Assembly: GCA_030745875.1 (NCBI GenBank)
Contig: JASLNT010000127.1
Span: forward strand, 1 to 54,133
DNA: 54,133 nucleotides
Reading direction: 5' to 3'
DNA from: Phycisphaerae bacterium
GTDB lineage: Bacteria > Planctomycetota > Phycisphaerae > SM23-33
Shown: in pieces, positions 16,478 to 25,242 of the stretch
Layout: every line of letters starts with the position of its first letter
How positions within the stretch are numbered: the stretch's first letter is position 1
Notes under the pieces: generated by a model
What the model was told of the DNA's origin: nothing
What the model saw: the letters and a program-made list of their open reading frames with translations, nothing else
The model's database searches: none
Program-made: the position numbers and the translations under genes

Positions 16478-16729
16478 TTATTCGTCGTCGGGAAGATCGT
16501 CGTCGGGCAGGCTCCCGTCGGGCGCGAGTGTCTGGTCCTGCCCTTTGATCAGCAGCTGAATCTTCTTTTCGGCGCTGCTCAGAACGGCGCGGCAGTGATC
16601 GATAAGTTTGGAGCCTTCGGCGTACCTCTCGATAGATTCCTCCAGCGGCGCCGAACCGTCTTCGATCTCAGAGACGATCTCTTCAATTCGCTCGAGCGCC
16701 TGCTCGAACGACAGTTTCTTCTTGGCCAT
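16478..16729 (-). CDS. xseB: Exodeoxyribonuclease VII small subunit
   Basis: 83 residues from the ATG at 16729 with AAAGGATAA upstream; an earlier in-frame ATG at 16774 adds an unlikely basic leader. LSFEQALERIEEIVSEIEDG and PLEESIERYAEGSKLI are the conserved small-subunit helices, which form a coiled coil that binds the C-terminal helices of XseA. The tail is acidic (DDDLPDDE). It lies 78 nt after xseA, the partner needed for single-strand DNA degradation in repair. Confidence 0.95.
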   Translation of the reverse strand: MAKKKLSFEQALERIEEIVSEIEDGSAPLEESIERYAEGSKLIDHCRAVLSSAEKKIQLLIKGQDQTLAPDGSLPDDDLPDDE

Positions 16730-16807
16730 GATTATTATCCTTTTCCGGTAAGTCCGTCGCGGACCTGTTTTCACGGCGGGGTCGCGCCGGTGTATTGTAA
16801 ACGAAGC

Positions 16808-18349
16808 TCAGTCGAACAGTTTCCCTTCATTGCCGGGCGGAGGCTTTTTTTTGCGCCTCACTCCGGTCTGACCGACAACTGACGTGACTTTACCATCGGA
16901 CAATTCGGTGGTGATCGTCTGTCCGTCGGATGTTTGCTGAGTCGATCGCAGGATCTTCCCCGCGCTGTCGCGAGTAACGCTGAAACCGCGTCCCAGGACG
17001 GCCCGGTAGCTCATGGCTTCGAGCTGCCTGGCGGCTGCGTCGATCTGCTGGCTGGCCAGAACGATGCGATGGACCGGTGAGCAGGCCTGGAACCGCCTGG
17101 TGATCTCGCCGAGAAGGTCCCCGGTGAGTTTCGCCCGACGCCCCAGCGCCCAAACCAAACGGTGCTGACTTTGCTGCAGCCTCGCCCCGGCGCTGGCGGC
17201 CAGATGCGCCGGATGCAGAGCTGCAAGACGATTTGCCGGTCGCTGGAGAGCTTCGCGCGCGCCGGCGAGCCTTTGGGCAAGCCCGCCCCGAGCGCGCAGC
17301 GACAACTCGTCAATTTGCTGAATGCGAGTGCGAACGTGCGCCATCGGATCGCGAAACACGACGCTTCGTCCGACACCGGACAAGGCGAGCCTCGCAGCCG
17401 CCATGTTTTCGCGCACCCTTACGGTCATCCTGGCGGCAAGATCGTCGATGTATCGCCCGATTTCGCCGGCGTCGGGTACGGCGAGTTCAGCCGCCGCCGT
17501 CGGAGTCGCCGCTCGCACGTCGGAGACCATGTCGGCGATGGTGGTGTCGGTCTCGTGCCCCACACCGCAAATCACGGGTGTTCCTGCTCGATATATCGCC
17601 CGGGCGACCGGTTCTTCGTTAAACGCCCAGAGATCTTCTATGCTTCCGCCCCCGCGTGCGACAATAATCACGTCGATTTCATATGCATCGGCATTGGCGT
17701 CGAGCAGTGCGACCGCATCGGCCACCTGCCCGGCGGCTTCGGAGCCCTGAACCATCGCGCCAACCACGTAGACAGTCGCCCCGCGCCAGCGTCTTCGCAA
17801 CGTCCGCCGGATATCGCGAAGCGCCGCTCCGGTAAGCGAGGTCACAATCCCGATCGCTCTGGGGAACTGCGGGATCGGTTTCTTCAGCGACGGGTCAAAA
17901 AGACCTTCGTCCCGCAGCTTGTCGCATAGTTGCCTGAACGCCAACTCCAGGGCGCCCTGACCGCAAGGCGTCATGCGGTCGGCGTACAGTTGCAGCTGTC
18001 CGCGCACTTCGTACACGTCGATTCGCCCTGCGATAATAACTTCCATTCCATCGGCGGGGGTGAACTTCAGCTTGGCGGCGCGGCCTTTAAACATGGCGAC
18101 GTCAACGGCGGAGTTGGCGTCTTTGAGTCGAAAATACATGTGTCCGGAGGAATGAAACTTGAAGTTGCTTATCTCTCCGACAACCGTAACTCGCCCGGGA
18201 TAGGCGTCGGCAAGGGCCCCCTTGACGCCCGCCAGAAGCGCCGAAACGGACATTGCTCGCGGACCGGCGGGCTCGGAGGCCTCACCGGCCGACAGACTCG
18301 CCGCTTTGGATTTATCCGGATCAAAAAACGCGAAACGATCACTTGGCAT
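16808..18349 (-). CDS. xseA: Exodeoxyribonuclease VII large subunit
   Basis: 513 residues. An OB-fold DNA-binding domain (about 30-130, VSALLAGVKGALADAYPGRV then VVGEISNFKFHSSGHMYF) is followed by the catalytic domain with GIVTSLTGAALRDI, VARGGGSIEDLWAFNEE, ICGVGHETDTTIAD and RAATPTAAAEL, then long C-terminal helices for XseB binding. It degrades single-stranded DNA in both directions. Near the 3' end an 8-A run encodes RRKKKPPP. The stop of the upstream helical-repeat gene is only 11 nt before its ATG. Confidence 0.97.
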   Translation of the reverse strand: MPSDRFAFFDPDKSKAASLSAGEASEPAGPRAMSVSALLAGVKGALADAYPGRVTVVGEISNFKFHSSGHMYFRLKDANSAVDVAMFKGRAAKLKFTPADGMEVIIAGRIDVYEVRGQLQLYADRMTPCGQGALELAFRQLCDKLRDEGLFDPSLKKPIPQFPRAIGIVTSLTGAALRDIRRTLRRRWRGATVYVVGAMVQGSEAAGQVADAVALLDANADAYEIDVIIVARGGGSIEDLWAFNEEPVARAIYRAGTPVICGVGHETDTTIADMVSDVRAATPTAAAELAVPDAGEIGRYIDDLAARMTVRVRENMAAARLALSGVGRSVVFRDPMAHVRTRIQQIDELSLRARGGLAQRLAGAREALQRPANRLAALHPAHLAASAGARLQQSQHRLVWALGRRAKLTGDLLGEITRRFQACSPVHRIVLASQQIDAAARQLEAMSYRAVLGRGFSVTRDSAGKILRSTQQTSDGQTITTELSDGKVTSVVGQTGVRRKKKPPPGNEGKLFD

Positions 18350-18360
18350 GGGGCTGTGTT

Positions 18361-19059
18361 CTAACTTGGGGCCTTGGCGAGTGATTCGCCGAGATCGGCG
18401 AGTTGTCCGGCAACCAGTTCATACTGCTGGGCGGCGCGACGTTGTTCGGCGTCGACGGATGTGTGAAGTTGCAGGAAACGCCCGTAGTAAGCCGCAGCCC
18501 TCCGCAACATGGCGATCCTACCGAAGCGAGAAGGTTTTTTGAGATGGCTCAAGTACCATTCAGCCAATTCCCTGCAGGGCGCCTCGGCGAGTTGGTCCAG
18601 CTTGCGGGCGGCCATTGGAACGTACGTTTGGAAGACCTGATCGGTATCTTCGTTAATGAACTTGGCGGCCCGCACGGGGGAGTCCAGTTCGAGAACGCAG
18701 AGCCTGATGATCTTCTCTCTGATCGCCAGATCGTCCGGTCGACGGGCCAGAAGGTCCGTCAACGCCTCCAGGCGGCGCGCCGAACTCAGGCGCCTCGCCA
18801 GTCGTCTTAGCTGCTTGCGAATCCGCGCCACATCCGCCGGATCAGCCTTGGAGGACAACGCTATCGCCGCTCGCGCCGACTTGGCGGCCTGGGCGTACTG
18901 TCCGACCGATTCGTATTTCGCCGCTTGAGCCATCAGCCCAGCCAGAGAGGGTCTTGACGTAGCGCCCGAAGCCGGTCGTGAAGTCGCGACCTTCTTCACC
19001 GCACCAATCGCAGCAGCGCTGATCAAAACCGCTGTCGTTATGAGAGCAAACTTCTTCAT
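18361..19059 (-). CDS. Secreted helical-repeat (TPR-like) protein
   Basis: 232 residues from the ATG at 19059, which begins a signal peptide (MKKFALITTAVLISAAAIGA); an upstream ATG at 19116 adds 19 residues before it. The mature part is all helical: AQAAKYESVGQYAQAAKSAR and similar Ala/Arg-rich pairs resemble TPR units, then DLLARRPDDLAIREKIIRLC and ELAEWYLSHL. Such helical proteins with RPASGATSRP linkers are frequent in planctomycetes. Role unknown; position just before xseA suggests co-transcription but not a shared function. Confidence 0.6.
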   Translation of the reverse strand: MKKFALITTAVLISAAAIGAVKKVATSRPASGATSRPSLAGLMAQAAKYESVGQYAQAAKSARAAIALSSKADPADVARIRKQLRRLARRLSSARRLEALTDLLARRPDDLAIREKIIRLCVLELDSPVRAAKFINEDTDQVFQTYVPMAARKLDQLAEAPCRELAEWYLSHLKKPSRFGRIAMLRRAAAYYGRFLQLHTSVDAEQRRAAQQYELVAGQLADLGESLAKAPS

Positions 19060-19167
19060 GATCCGATCTTCAGTTCCTTCCCGGACACGCTCGGTGGAAG
19101 CTGCCCGTGCAATCATTATACCTTCTTGCCCCTTGAATCACATACGATCCGGCGGGTTTCGGGGCGT

Positions 19168-20328
19168 TTACTTCTTGGCGGGAGCGGACTTGCCCTTTCC
19201 GGACGCCTTGATAATCGTCGTCAGTTTCGCCGCAACCCAGGCGTCTCGCAGCGCCTGGGCCTGTCGATCGTTGGCGGCCATCAGGTTCATCGGGAGCTTG
19301 TTGGGCAGCATGATAGTACCATTGGACGTAAGGATGGTCTTACCGTTGGCGAGCACGAACTTCCGGGCCATGTCCCGCAGCGCCTTGTCTTCGGCCAGCG
19401 ACCATTTCGGATCGATGCGGTTGTAGACGTATTGTATGGTGCTTAGTTCGGCGGTTGCCTTGGGAACCTTGGTCGGAAGCTTGAATCCGGGCCATTTCTC
19501 CGGAGCCATGAGAATCTTCGCGAGAATGATCGCGCCTACGGCGTGGCTGGCGCGAGTGTAGGCGCTTCCGGCCTCGTTCTTCTTGAGGGTGTCAATTTGA
19601 ATGAACAACGAAGCCAGGCGGGCCTTGGGGCTGCTGTGATGCAGGCTCGACATTCCGGCGAGGAACTCCTGAACGTGCGAAAACATCGTACCGTGTTTTT
19701 GATAAAGGAACACCGCCTGTTTGACCGGGATGAAGGTCGGAACGTAGTTGCGTCCGAGTTCATACCAGACAACGGCCTCTCCGACATGAGCGCTCTTGAG
19801 CCCATGGGCTTTCGCCAGCGCGCCGGAGACGGGCTGGGGATTATCGACCATGTGCGGTTGCCACTGGGCGATAATCTGTATCCTGTTGTTAACGAGCTTG
19901 ACAGCCTCGCGTTTGCTTTGTGGTTGAGCGGGCGTGTAGTTGGCTATGAATGGTCTGCCCCATATCCTGGCCCGGAAGCTGACGCTCGAGGCGCTTCGAC
20001 AGTTTTTCCACCATGCAGGGCGATACTCCGGGATCATTCTTCTGATATACGCCAGGTCGCTCCTGGCTGAGACCGGAAGTTTCGAGGTCAGGCGCATGGC
20101 GGCCAGTTCGACTTTCAGACCGTCGAAATCCGAATGCATGTAGCAGTCCACGATCTTATTGTACCGGTCGAGAGCCTTCTGCTGGATCGGGGTGAGAGTG
20201 CGGGCGGGTTTCGTTGCGGGGGCCTTGCGAGCAACGGGCGAAGGTCTCGCCTCAACCGGTTCAGACCACGTCGCCAGGGTCCCCGCAGCGAGGACAACCA
20301 CAACCAGAACGAGAGTCACTTTCCTCAT
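19168..20328 (-). CDS. Inactive paralogue of the HELGH metalloprotease-like secreted protein
   Basis: 386 residues from ATG 20328 (GTGGAGA site). A signal peptide (1-28) and a P/A/K linker lead to a domain clearly homologous to the product at 22829-24043 (shared NPxPxxGxLA, GEAxxWxELGxNYxxxFxPVK, QEFxAxMSSLxHSSP, SHAVGAIIL/KWPGF, LPxxxP). The zinc motif HELGH of the paralogue is YELGR here (Tyr189, Arg193), so both histidine ligands are lost while Glu190 and Glu221 remain. Codons TAT and CGC are each one transition from His codons. It should not bind catalytic zinc and may bind the same partner without cutting it. Confidence 0.75.
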   Translation of the reverse strand: MRKVTLVLVVVVLAAGTLATWSEPVEARPSPVARKAPATKPARTLTPIQQKALDRYNKIVDCYMHSDFDGLKVELAAMRLTSKLPVSARSDLAYIRRMIPEYRPAWWKNCRSASSVSFRARIWGRPFIANYTPAQPQSKREAVKLVNNRIQIIAQWQPHMVDNPQPVSGALAKAHGLKSAHVGEAVVWYELGRNYVPTFIPVKQAVFLYQKHGTMFSHVQEFLAGMSSLHHSSPKARLASLFIQIDTLKKNEAGSAYTRASHAVGAIILAKILMAPEKWPGFKLPTKVPKATAELSTIQYVYNRIDPKWSLAEDKALRDMARKFVLANGKTILTSNGTIMLPNKLPMNLMAANDRQAQALRDAWVAAKLTTIIKASGKGKSAPAKK

Positions 20329-20387
20329 CGATTGTCTCCACACTGTGTTTGTCTAATCGGGGACACCGATCAGCTCGGCGCCGTATT

Positions 20388-21362
20388 TCATTTGCCCGCG
20401 ACGATCAGGTCGAGTCTCTTGGACTTCTCGGCCATGCTCAAACCGCCGCTTCCCTCGATGGTCATCCAACCGTCATACCCGATCTTGTCGAGTTCCTTTC
20501 TAACGAGCGGCCAGTTCACGCTGCCGTCGCGGATATTGCAGAACTTCCCGCCGCGCCCGTCGGACTTGAGCTTGAAATCCTTAACGTGACATTTGACGAT
20601 CATCTTGCCCAACGCTCGGATCCACTCTTCCGGAGGGGCGTATTTCACGTGGTTTCCGATATCGAAGTAGAATTGCACCCAGGGGCTTCCGACCGACCGG
20701 ACGAAACTCGCCGCCAGGTCCGGTTTGACCCACAGGTTGTTCCATACGTTCTCGACAGCGATAACGACCTTGGTTTTCTCGGCGGTTGCGGCGGCTTGCT
20801 TCAGCGCCTCGCGCGACATCTTGGTCGCGAGATTCTGGGCTTCTATGTAGGCCTTGTACTTCGTGTTGTCGCCTTTGACCACGCGGGTAACCAAAGCGGT
20901 TTTCTCGTCGAATTCTATGTCGAACTCCCATGGCTGGGGCATGGTCAGGCCCTTGCCCCCGACGCGACAAGGCACGGTGAGGACGGCGGAAGCTCCGTAT
21001 CCGGCGGCTGCTTTCAACGCCGTCTCAAGCGACTTGACGGAAGAAGCAACGCTCTTGGGGTTGTTCATACCCAACCAACCACGCAGCACGGAGTGAATCT
21101 TCATGCCGGCCTTCTCGGCGGTGGCGCGGGCTTTTTCCGCGTCGGCGGGCGCAGCATTCCACGCTCCGCACTCGACACCGTCAAAACCCGCCTCCTTCAT
21201 CGTCGTAAGCCCCTTGGCGGAGATCTTCCTGGTTATGAGGGATTTGTGGAGTTTCGTTTTGAAACTGACAGGGGCTTTCGCCGCCGACGCAGCTCCAGAC
21301 AGCGCTATCCCCGTCCCAGCCGAAACGGCCAGGAATTCACGTCGCGTAAATTGCTCGATCAT
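20388..21362 (-). CDS. Tat-exported xylose-isomerase-like TIM-barrel (sugar phosphate isomerase/epimerase family)
   Basis: 324 residues from ATG 21362 (GAAAGGAAA site). A Tat signal (TRREFLAVSAG) comes first. The AP-endonuclease-2-type barrel follows, with metal-site strands VVIAVENVW, QFYFDIGNHV, VKCHVKDFK and WMTIEGSG. Such proteins isomerise or epimerise sugars, or process keto-sugars made by Gfo/Idh partners. It begins 32 nt after the stop of a Gfo/Idh/MocA gene, a pairing seen repeatedly in glycan-degrading planctomycetes and consistent with a 3-keto-glycoside route; the substrate is unknown. Confidence 0.88.
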   Translation of the reverse strand: MIEQFTRREFLAVSAGTGIALSGAASAAKAPVSFKTKLHKSLITRKISAKGLTTMKEAGFDGVECGAWNAAPADAEKARATAEKAGMKIHSVLRGWLGMNNPKSVASSVKSLETALKAAAGYGASAVLTVPCRVGGKGLTMPQPWEFDIEFDEKTALVTRVVKGDNTKYKAYIEAQNLATKMSREALKQAAATAEKTKVVIAVENVWNNLWVKPDLAASFVRSVGSPWVQFYFDIGNHVKYAPPEEWIRALGKMIVKCHVKDFKLKSDGRGGKFCNIRDGSVNWPLVRKELDKIGYDGWMTIEGSGGLSMAEKSKRLDLIVAGK

Positions 21363-21394
21363 GGCAATGGATTTCCTTTCGCGCAAAAGCTGCT

Positions 21395-22711
21395 CTACCC
21401 GTTCAGCACCCAGCCTTTTCGGTAGGTCTTCTTGATGTACTGGTCGGCCTCGGGGCAACCGACGGCCTTGAGGCTCTTACCGCTTGGGTCCCAGCTTAGT
21501 TTCTTGCCCACGCGGTAAGCCACCAGCGACAACATGTTGTTCTCGATGAATTTCCCGGCGTAGTCGAAGTTGCACGTCGTGGGTTTGCCCGTCTTGCAGG
21601 CGATAATCCACTCTTTGTGGTGCCCGGGCGACTTGGGGATAAGTTCATCGGCCTTAGGTGATTTATAGTGCGTCATGTCTCCGGTCATCATCATGATGCG
21701 GTAGGAGTAGTCGGCGACTATCGAGCCCTTGTTTCCCTTGAATATCACGCCCTTGAACATCTTCTCTCGGTGGAACACGCCCGAGGGCACGCCCGGTTTC
21801 TTGCCTCCATCATACCAATAGGCCTTCACCGCCGGACGCCAGTCATTGGCCGGGTGCTCCCACTCGGCGATCAACCAGGTCGGGACGGTGGCGTTGCTCT
21901 GGGGGGATCCGCTGGCCTTACAACTGCTTGCCAGCCCCAGATCGAACCCCCAGGCCGCAAAGTCCATCATATGGCTGCCCATGTCTCCGATCTGACCGCT
22001 GCCAAAGTCCCAGAAGCGATTCCACTTCAGACAGTTGCCGAAGTAACCCGGATTGTACGGATGCATCGGCGAGGGTCCCACCCACAGGTCCCAGTTAACG
22101 TCCGCAGGCACGGGCGTCACCGCGGGCAGATAGTCTCCGCCCTTGGGCTTTCGACTGCACCAGACTCGCACCGACAGCGGCGTACCGATCGCCCCGCCGC
22201 GAATCAACTCAACAACGCGTCGGTAATTGTCGCCCGCGTGGATCTGCGTGCCCTGCTGGGTGGCGATTTTGTCCTTCTTCTTCAGATAGGTTTCTCGAAC
22301 CAGGCGTGCTTCCTCCACGGAATTCGCCATCGGTTTTTCGCAGTAGACGTGCTTGTCTCGGTTCATCGCCCACATATTGACAAACGCGTGCGTGTGGTCG
22401 GTGGTCGCACAGACAACCGCGTCGATGTCCTTTTGCTCCAAACACTTGCGCCAGTCGACATAGGTTTTGGCTTTGGGATAGCGTTTGGCGGTTCGGGAGA
22501 GTGTCTTGGGGTTAACGTCACACAGTGCGACGATATTCTCGCTGGACACGCCCGCCAGGTCGGCCCGACCTCGTCCGCCAATACCGATGCAGGCGACGTT
22601 GAGTTTATCGTTGGGGTTTTTGGCGCTGAGAATAGCCGGAGCAGCAGCCGCAGCCAAGCCGGCGGCCGCGCTGCCTTCGAGAAATCTGCGACGCGTTACT
22701 TTTCGCTTCAT
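21395..22711 (-). CDS. Tat-exported Gfo/Idh/MocA-family oxidoreductase
   Basis: 438 residues. Tat motif RRRFLEGSAAAG at the start, then the Rossmann fold (VACIGIGGRGRAD) with NAD(P)-binding glycines, VVCATTDHTHA, and the family signature YCEKPMANSVEEAR with catalytic Lys. The C-terminal half has the Gfo/Idh beta-sheet and the planctomycete-type WVGPSPMHPYNP and WDFGSGQIGDMGSHMMD motifs. It oxidises or epimerises sugars, with tightly bound cofactor loaded before Tat export. AGAGGAG precedes the ATG. It heads a two-gene unit with the TIM-barrel gene. Confidence 0.93.
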   Translation of the reverse strand: MKRKVTRRRFLEGSAAAGLAAAAAPAILSAKNPNDKLNVACIGIGGRGRADLAGVSSENIVALCDVNPKTLSRTAKRYPKAKTYVDWRKCLEQKDIDAVVCATTDHTHAFVNMWAMNRDKHVYCEKPMANSVEEARLVRETYLKKKDKIATQQGTQIHAGDNYRRVVELIRGGAIGTPLSVRVWCSRKPKGGDYLPAVTPVPADVNWDLWVGPSPMHPYNPGYFGNCLKWNRFWDFGSGQIGDMGSHMMDFAAWGFDLGLASSCKASGSPQSNATVPTWLIAEWEHPANDWRPAVKAYWYDGGKKPGVPSGVFHREKMFKGVIFKGNKGSIVADYSYRIMMMTGDMTHYKSPKADELIPKSPGHHKEWIIACKTGKPTTCNFDYAGKFIENNMLSLVAYRVGKKLSWDPSGKSLKAVGCPEADQYIKKTYRKGWVLNG

Positions 22712-22828
22712 GATATGGCTCCTCTAGGGTGGTCAACGGAAGTCAACTATGCGCAGGTTAGACTACCATCGAAATGATGCTGATTCAAGAAGGTTTCGGC
22801 GCGATGAGCCTCACCGCGTTGGGCGATT

Positions 22829-24043
22829 CTAGTAATGATCGATCCTGTAGCTGAAGGACCTCTTCCTGGCTGGAGCCGTCTTGTCGGCCCGTCCGGACTT
22901 TATCAGAGATTCAAGTTTGGTTTTAACCCAGGCGTCACGTTTGGCCTGGTGAGCCCTGTCGTCGGAGACCATCAGCATGAAAGGTATCCGGCTTGGGAGG
23001 GCGACCATGCCCTTGGAGCGGAGCACTCGTGCGCCGTTGGTCGCGATGAACTTCTTAATGAGCAACCGCAGGGCCTTGTCTTCGGTGATGCTCCAGTTCG
23101 GATCGATCTGCTCGTAGAGATAGCGAATCGTATTGAGTTCGATCTCGGAACTGGGGACTTTGGGCGGGAAATGAAAACCAGGCCACTTCTTGGGAGATGT
23201 CATGACGTTGGTTAGTATGATCGCCCCTATGGCGTGTGCGGCGCGATCGTGCTCCTCTGATTCGTTGTATCTATCCATCCCGTCAAGCCGCGTGAACATC
23301 AGCGCCAATCGCCCCCCGGGGCTGCTGTGGTACAGGCTGGTCATGTCGGCGTAGAATTCCTGGAGGTGGTAGTAGAGTTTCGAGTGATTCTCGTAAAGTT
23401 CAAATACGTGCTTAACCGGCAGGAAGGACGCGATGTAGTTATGCCCCAACTCGTGCCATCCGATGGCCTCTCCGATGGCGGCTTTGGTTAGTTTGTGGCG
23501 GACGGCGAGATATCCTCCGGCGGGTTTGGGATTGTCGATCATGCTGGGGCGCCAGGACACTACGGTCACCAGTTTTCCGTTCTTGACGTCGACCGGCAGC
23601 ATGCCTCCGAACATGTCCGAGGGCACGTAGTTTGCGGTGAGCTTTCTTCCCCACAGGGTGGCTTTGAAGGAGACGTTGGACGAACTCCTCATATTCCGCC
23701 ACCACACCGGTCGATACGCCGCCAGCGTCCTGGGAATGTACGCCAAATCCGCCTGCTGGGTGCGCGACAGATAACGCTTCACGGGCGTGATCTTCTTGAT
23801 TTCGTTCTTGACCTCGCTGAGAGTGCCCGATTTGTAGCACTGTATGATCCGATTGTACTGGGCGAGGGCGGCGGCTTTGTCTTTTGCTTTGGGGTCAGCC
23901 GGAGTGTCGGACTTGGTTTTGCCTTCGGACGACTCGGCGGGCTTCTTCGACGCGCCCGCAGAGGGCGTTCTTGCCCAAACGGTAACCGATACGAACAGCG
24001 ATGCAGCGATTCCGACAATCAATAATGTTTTGAACTTTCCCAC
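22829..24043 (-). CDS. Secreted HELGH metalloprotease-like protein
   Basis: 404 residues from a GTG start at 24043, chosen because GGGAGA lies 7 nt before it and a signal peptide follows directly (GKFKTLLIVGIAASLFVSVT). A longer reading from 24244 has no such features. After a disordered K/P/S linker (25-58) the domain contains GEAIGWHELGHNYIASF: HELGH at 197-201 is a zinc motif, and EFYAD at 229-233 could give the third ligand. The pattern resembles M60/M34-like gluzincins but I cannot assign a family. It has a catalytically dead paralogue at 19168-20328. Confidence 0.75.
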   Translation of the reverse strand: MGKFKTLLIVGIAASLFVSVTVWARTPSAGASKKPAESSEGKTKSDTPADPKAKDKAAALAQYNRIIQCYKSGTLSEVKNEIKKITPVKRYLSRTQQADLAYIPRTLAAYRPVWWRNMRSSSNVSFKATLWGRKLTANYVPSDMFGGMLPVDVKNGKLVTVVSWRPSMIDNPKPAGGYLAVRHKLTKAAIGEAIGWHELGHNYIASFLPVKHVFELYENHSKLYYHLQEFYADMTSLYHSSPGGRLALMFTRLDGMDRYNESEEHDRAAHAIGAIILTNVMTSPKKWPGFHFPPKVPSSEIELNTIRYLYEQIDPNWSITEDKALRLLIKKFIATNGARVLRSKGMVALPSRIPFMLMVSDDRAHQAKRDAWVKTKLESLIKSGRADKTAPARKRSFSYRIDHY

Positions 24044-24117
24044 TGATATTCTCCCGTAATTCCAGATTCCCAACCGATTGCGAACTCCCATAGCTCCCAC
24101 CGGCGTTACCGCGGGCG

Positions 24118-24132
24118 GCGCCCACCGGGCGC
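24118..24132 (-). other. GC-only hairpin in the leader of the HELGH gene
   Basis: GCGCCC and GGGCGC are separated by three bases, giving a perfect 6-bp GC stem about 75 nt before the GTG start. No U-tract follows on either strand, so it is not a standard terminator. It could be a leader structure or chance. Confidence 0.3.
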
Positions 24133-24213
24133 AGGCCCACATATCTATAAAGAAAGTTACCGGGGAATGACTGGGAATACAAACGTTTCTTCGCCCCGGA
24201 CGAAATATAAACG

Positions 24214-25242
24214 TTATTCCCGAGTATCGGTCTTGCCGGACCATGCGGGAAGCAGGAAGGTGTCGGTCTCGTTTGCCGGGGTCTCGGTTCCGTCGTATTC
24301 TTCCTTTCCCTGTACGAGGAAGATATTGTCGCCGTTAACGCCCACTGTCGCCCGATCTCGCCACTTTACGCCCCAGTCGAGATAAAGCACGTTATGTCCT
24401 CGCCGACCGTGGTTTCGGCTGCTGGTTTGCGGACGGGAGAGGAACTCGGCCTGAAAACGTCCGTCTTCAAATACGGGAGTTTTGTCGGACAGGACGGCCA
24501 TTTCACCAGCCACCGGAGCCAGAGCGCTGCTTGCTCGCAAAAGCGACTTTGCGCCCAAAGCGTGCTGGTAGGAATAGCTGATGTATTTGGCTGCGGGGAA
24601 GTCGGTCATGTCAACGTTCACCCCGAACGCCTCGCCGGCGGCGCTAGGGTCGGCGGCGCATTGGAATACGCCAGCCGGCGCGTAGTGCCCGCTGACCAGG
24701 TGGAACAGTCCCGCCGAATTGCTTACGACGGGCTTGCCCCCCCCCCCAGGCAACCAAGCCGCGTTGGACGCATGGGCCAGCGGCAGGGAGTCCTGGTTGT
24801 TCATCGCGAAGTTCTTCATGCCCGTTCCGACCTGCCCCACATTCGAGGCGCACTGGCTTTGCAGGGATCTGCTCCTGACCTGCCTGGCCCACGGAATAAA
24901 CAGCAGCGCCATTATGATCGCCGCAGCCGCAATAGTACCGAGTTCCCTGAGCGAGAACGTCGGTCTGCTGGACGAAACAAGCTGCTTTTGAGTTCGCACG
25001 GCGGTCGATTGCCTGGCTGAGGCGATCCTCGCAAGCGTTCGATCGGCCAGATCATCCGGAACGTCCGGCGCGCTGAGAAGGTCCAGCGCGTCCAGCGTAT
25101 TTTTCATATCGCCCCGCAACGCCTGGAAGTCAGCGTCTTTCTCAAGGCGCAGGTCAACGGCCCGCCCAGTCGCTTCATCGCAGCGACCAAGCAGGTAGTC
25201 AATCAACAGCGCCTCGTCCTGGTTGCGTTGTTCACCCATCAT
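24214..25242 (-). CDS. Anti-sigma factor with transmembrane helix and DUF1559/pseudopilin-like outer domain
   Basis: 342 residues; ATG 25242 (or 25239) overlaps the end of the sigma gene by about 10 nt, so the two are translationally coupled. Residues 8-75 are an acidic helical cytoplasmic domain typical of ECF anti-sigma factors (DEALLIDYLLGRCDEATGRA), lacking the ZAS zinc motif. A transmembrane helix spans about 102-119. The outer part starts SQCASNVGQVGTGMKNFAMN and ends GHNVLYLDWGVKWRDR, the pattern of DUF1559 minor-pilin-like proteins (C-x2-N-L-xx-G near the start, H-x9-DG at the end, with W for DG here). An 11-G run lies at residues 166-169. It probably holds the sigma factor until the outer domain senses a signal. 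Confidence 0.75.
   Translation of the reverse strand: MMGEQRNQDEALLIDYLLGRCDEATGRAVDLRLEKDADFQALRGDMKNTLDALDLLSAPDVPDDLADRTLARIASARQSTAVRTQKQLVSSSRPTFSLRELGTIAAAAIIMALLFIPWARQVRSRSLQSQCASNVGQVGTGMKNFAMNNQDSLPLAHASNAAWLPGGGGKPVVSNSAGLFHLVSGHYAPAGVFQCAADPSAAGEAFGVNVDMTDFPAAKYISYSYQHALGAKSLLRASSALAPVAGEMAVLSDKTPVFEDGRFQAEFLSRPQTSSRNHGRRGHNVLYLDWGVKWRDRATVGVNGDNIFLVQGKEEYDGTETPANETDTFLLPAWSGKTDTRE
24737..24747 (-). repeat. 11-bp poly-G tract inside the anti-sigma gene
   Basis: Eleven consecutive G on the coding strand encode Gly166-169, just after the membrane helix. Tracts of this length slip during replication. One slipped frame meets a stop near 24644, leaving the cytoplasmic domain and helix but removing most of the outer domain. 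Confidence 0.6.

Noticed and set aside
20214..22777. Long plus-strand frames opposite the TIM-barrel and Gfo/Idh genes
   Set aside because: Both genes on the minus strand have full family motifs; the antisense frames follow from GC-biased codon structure.
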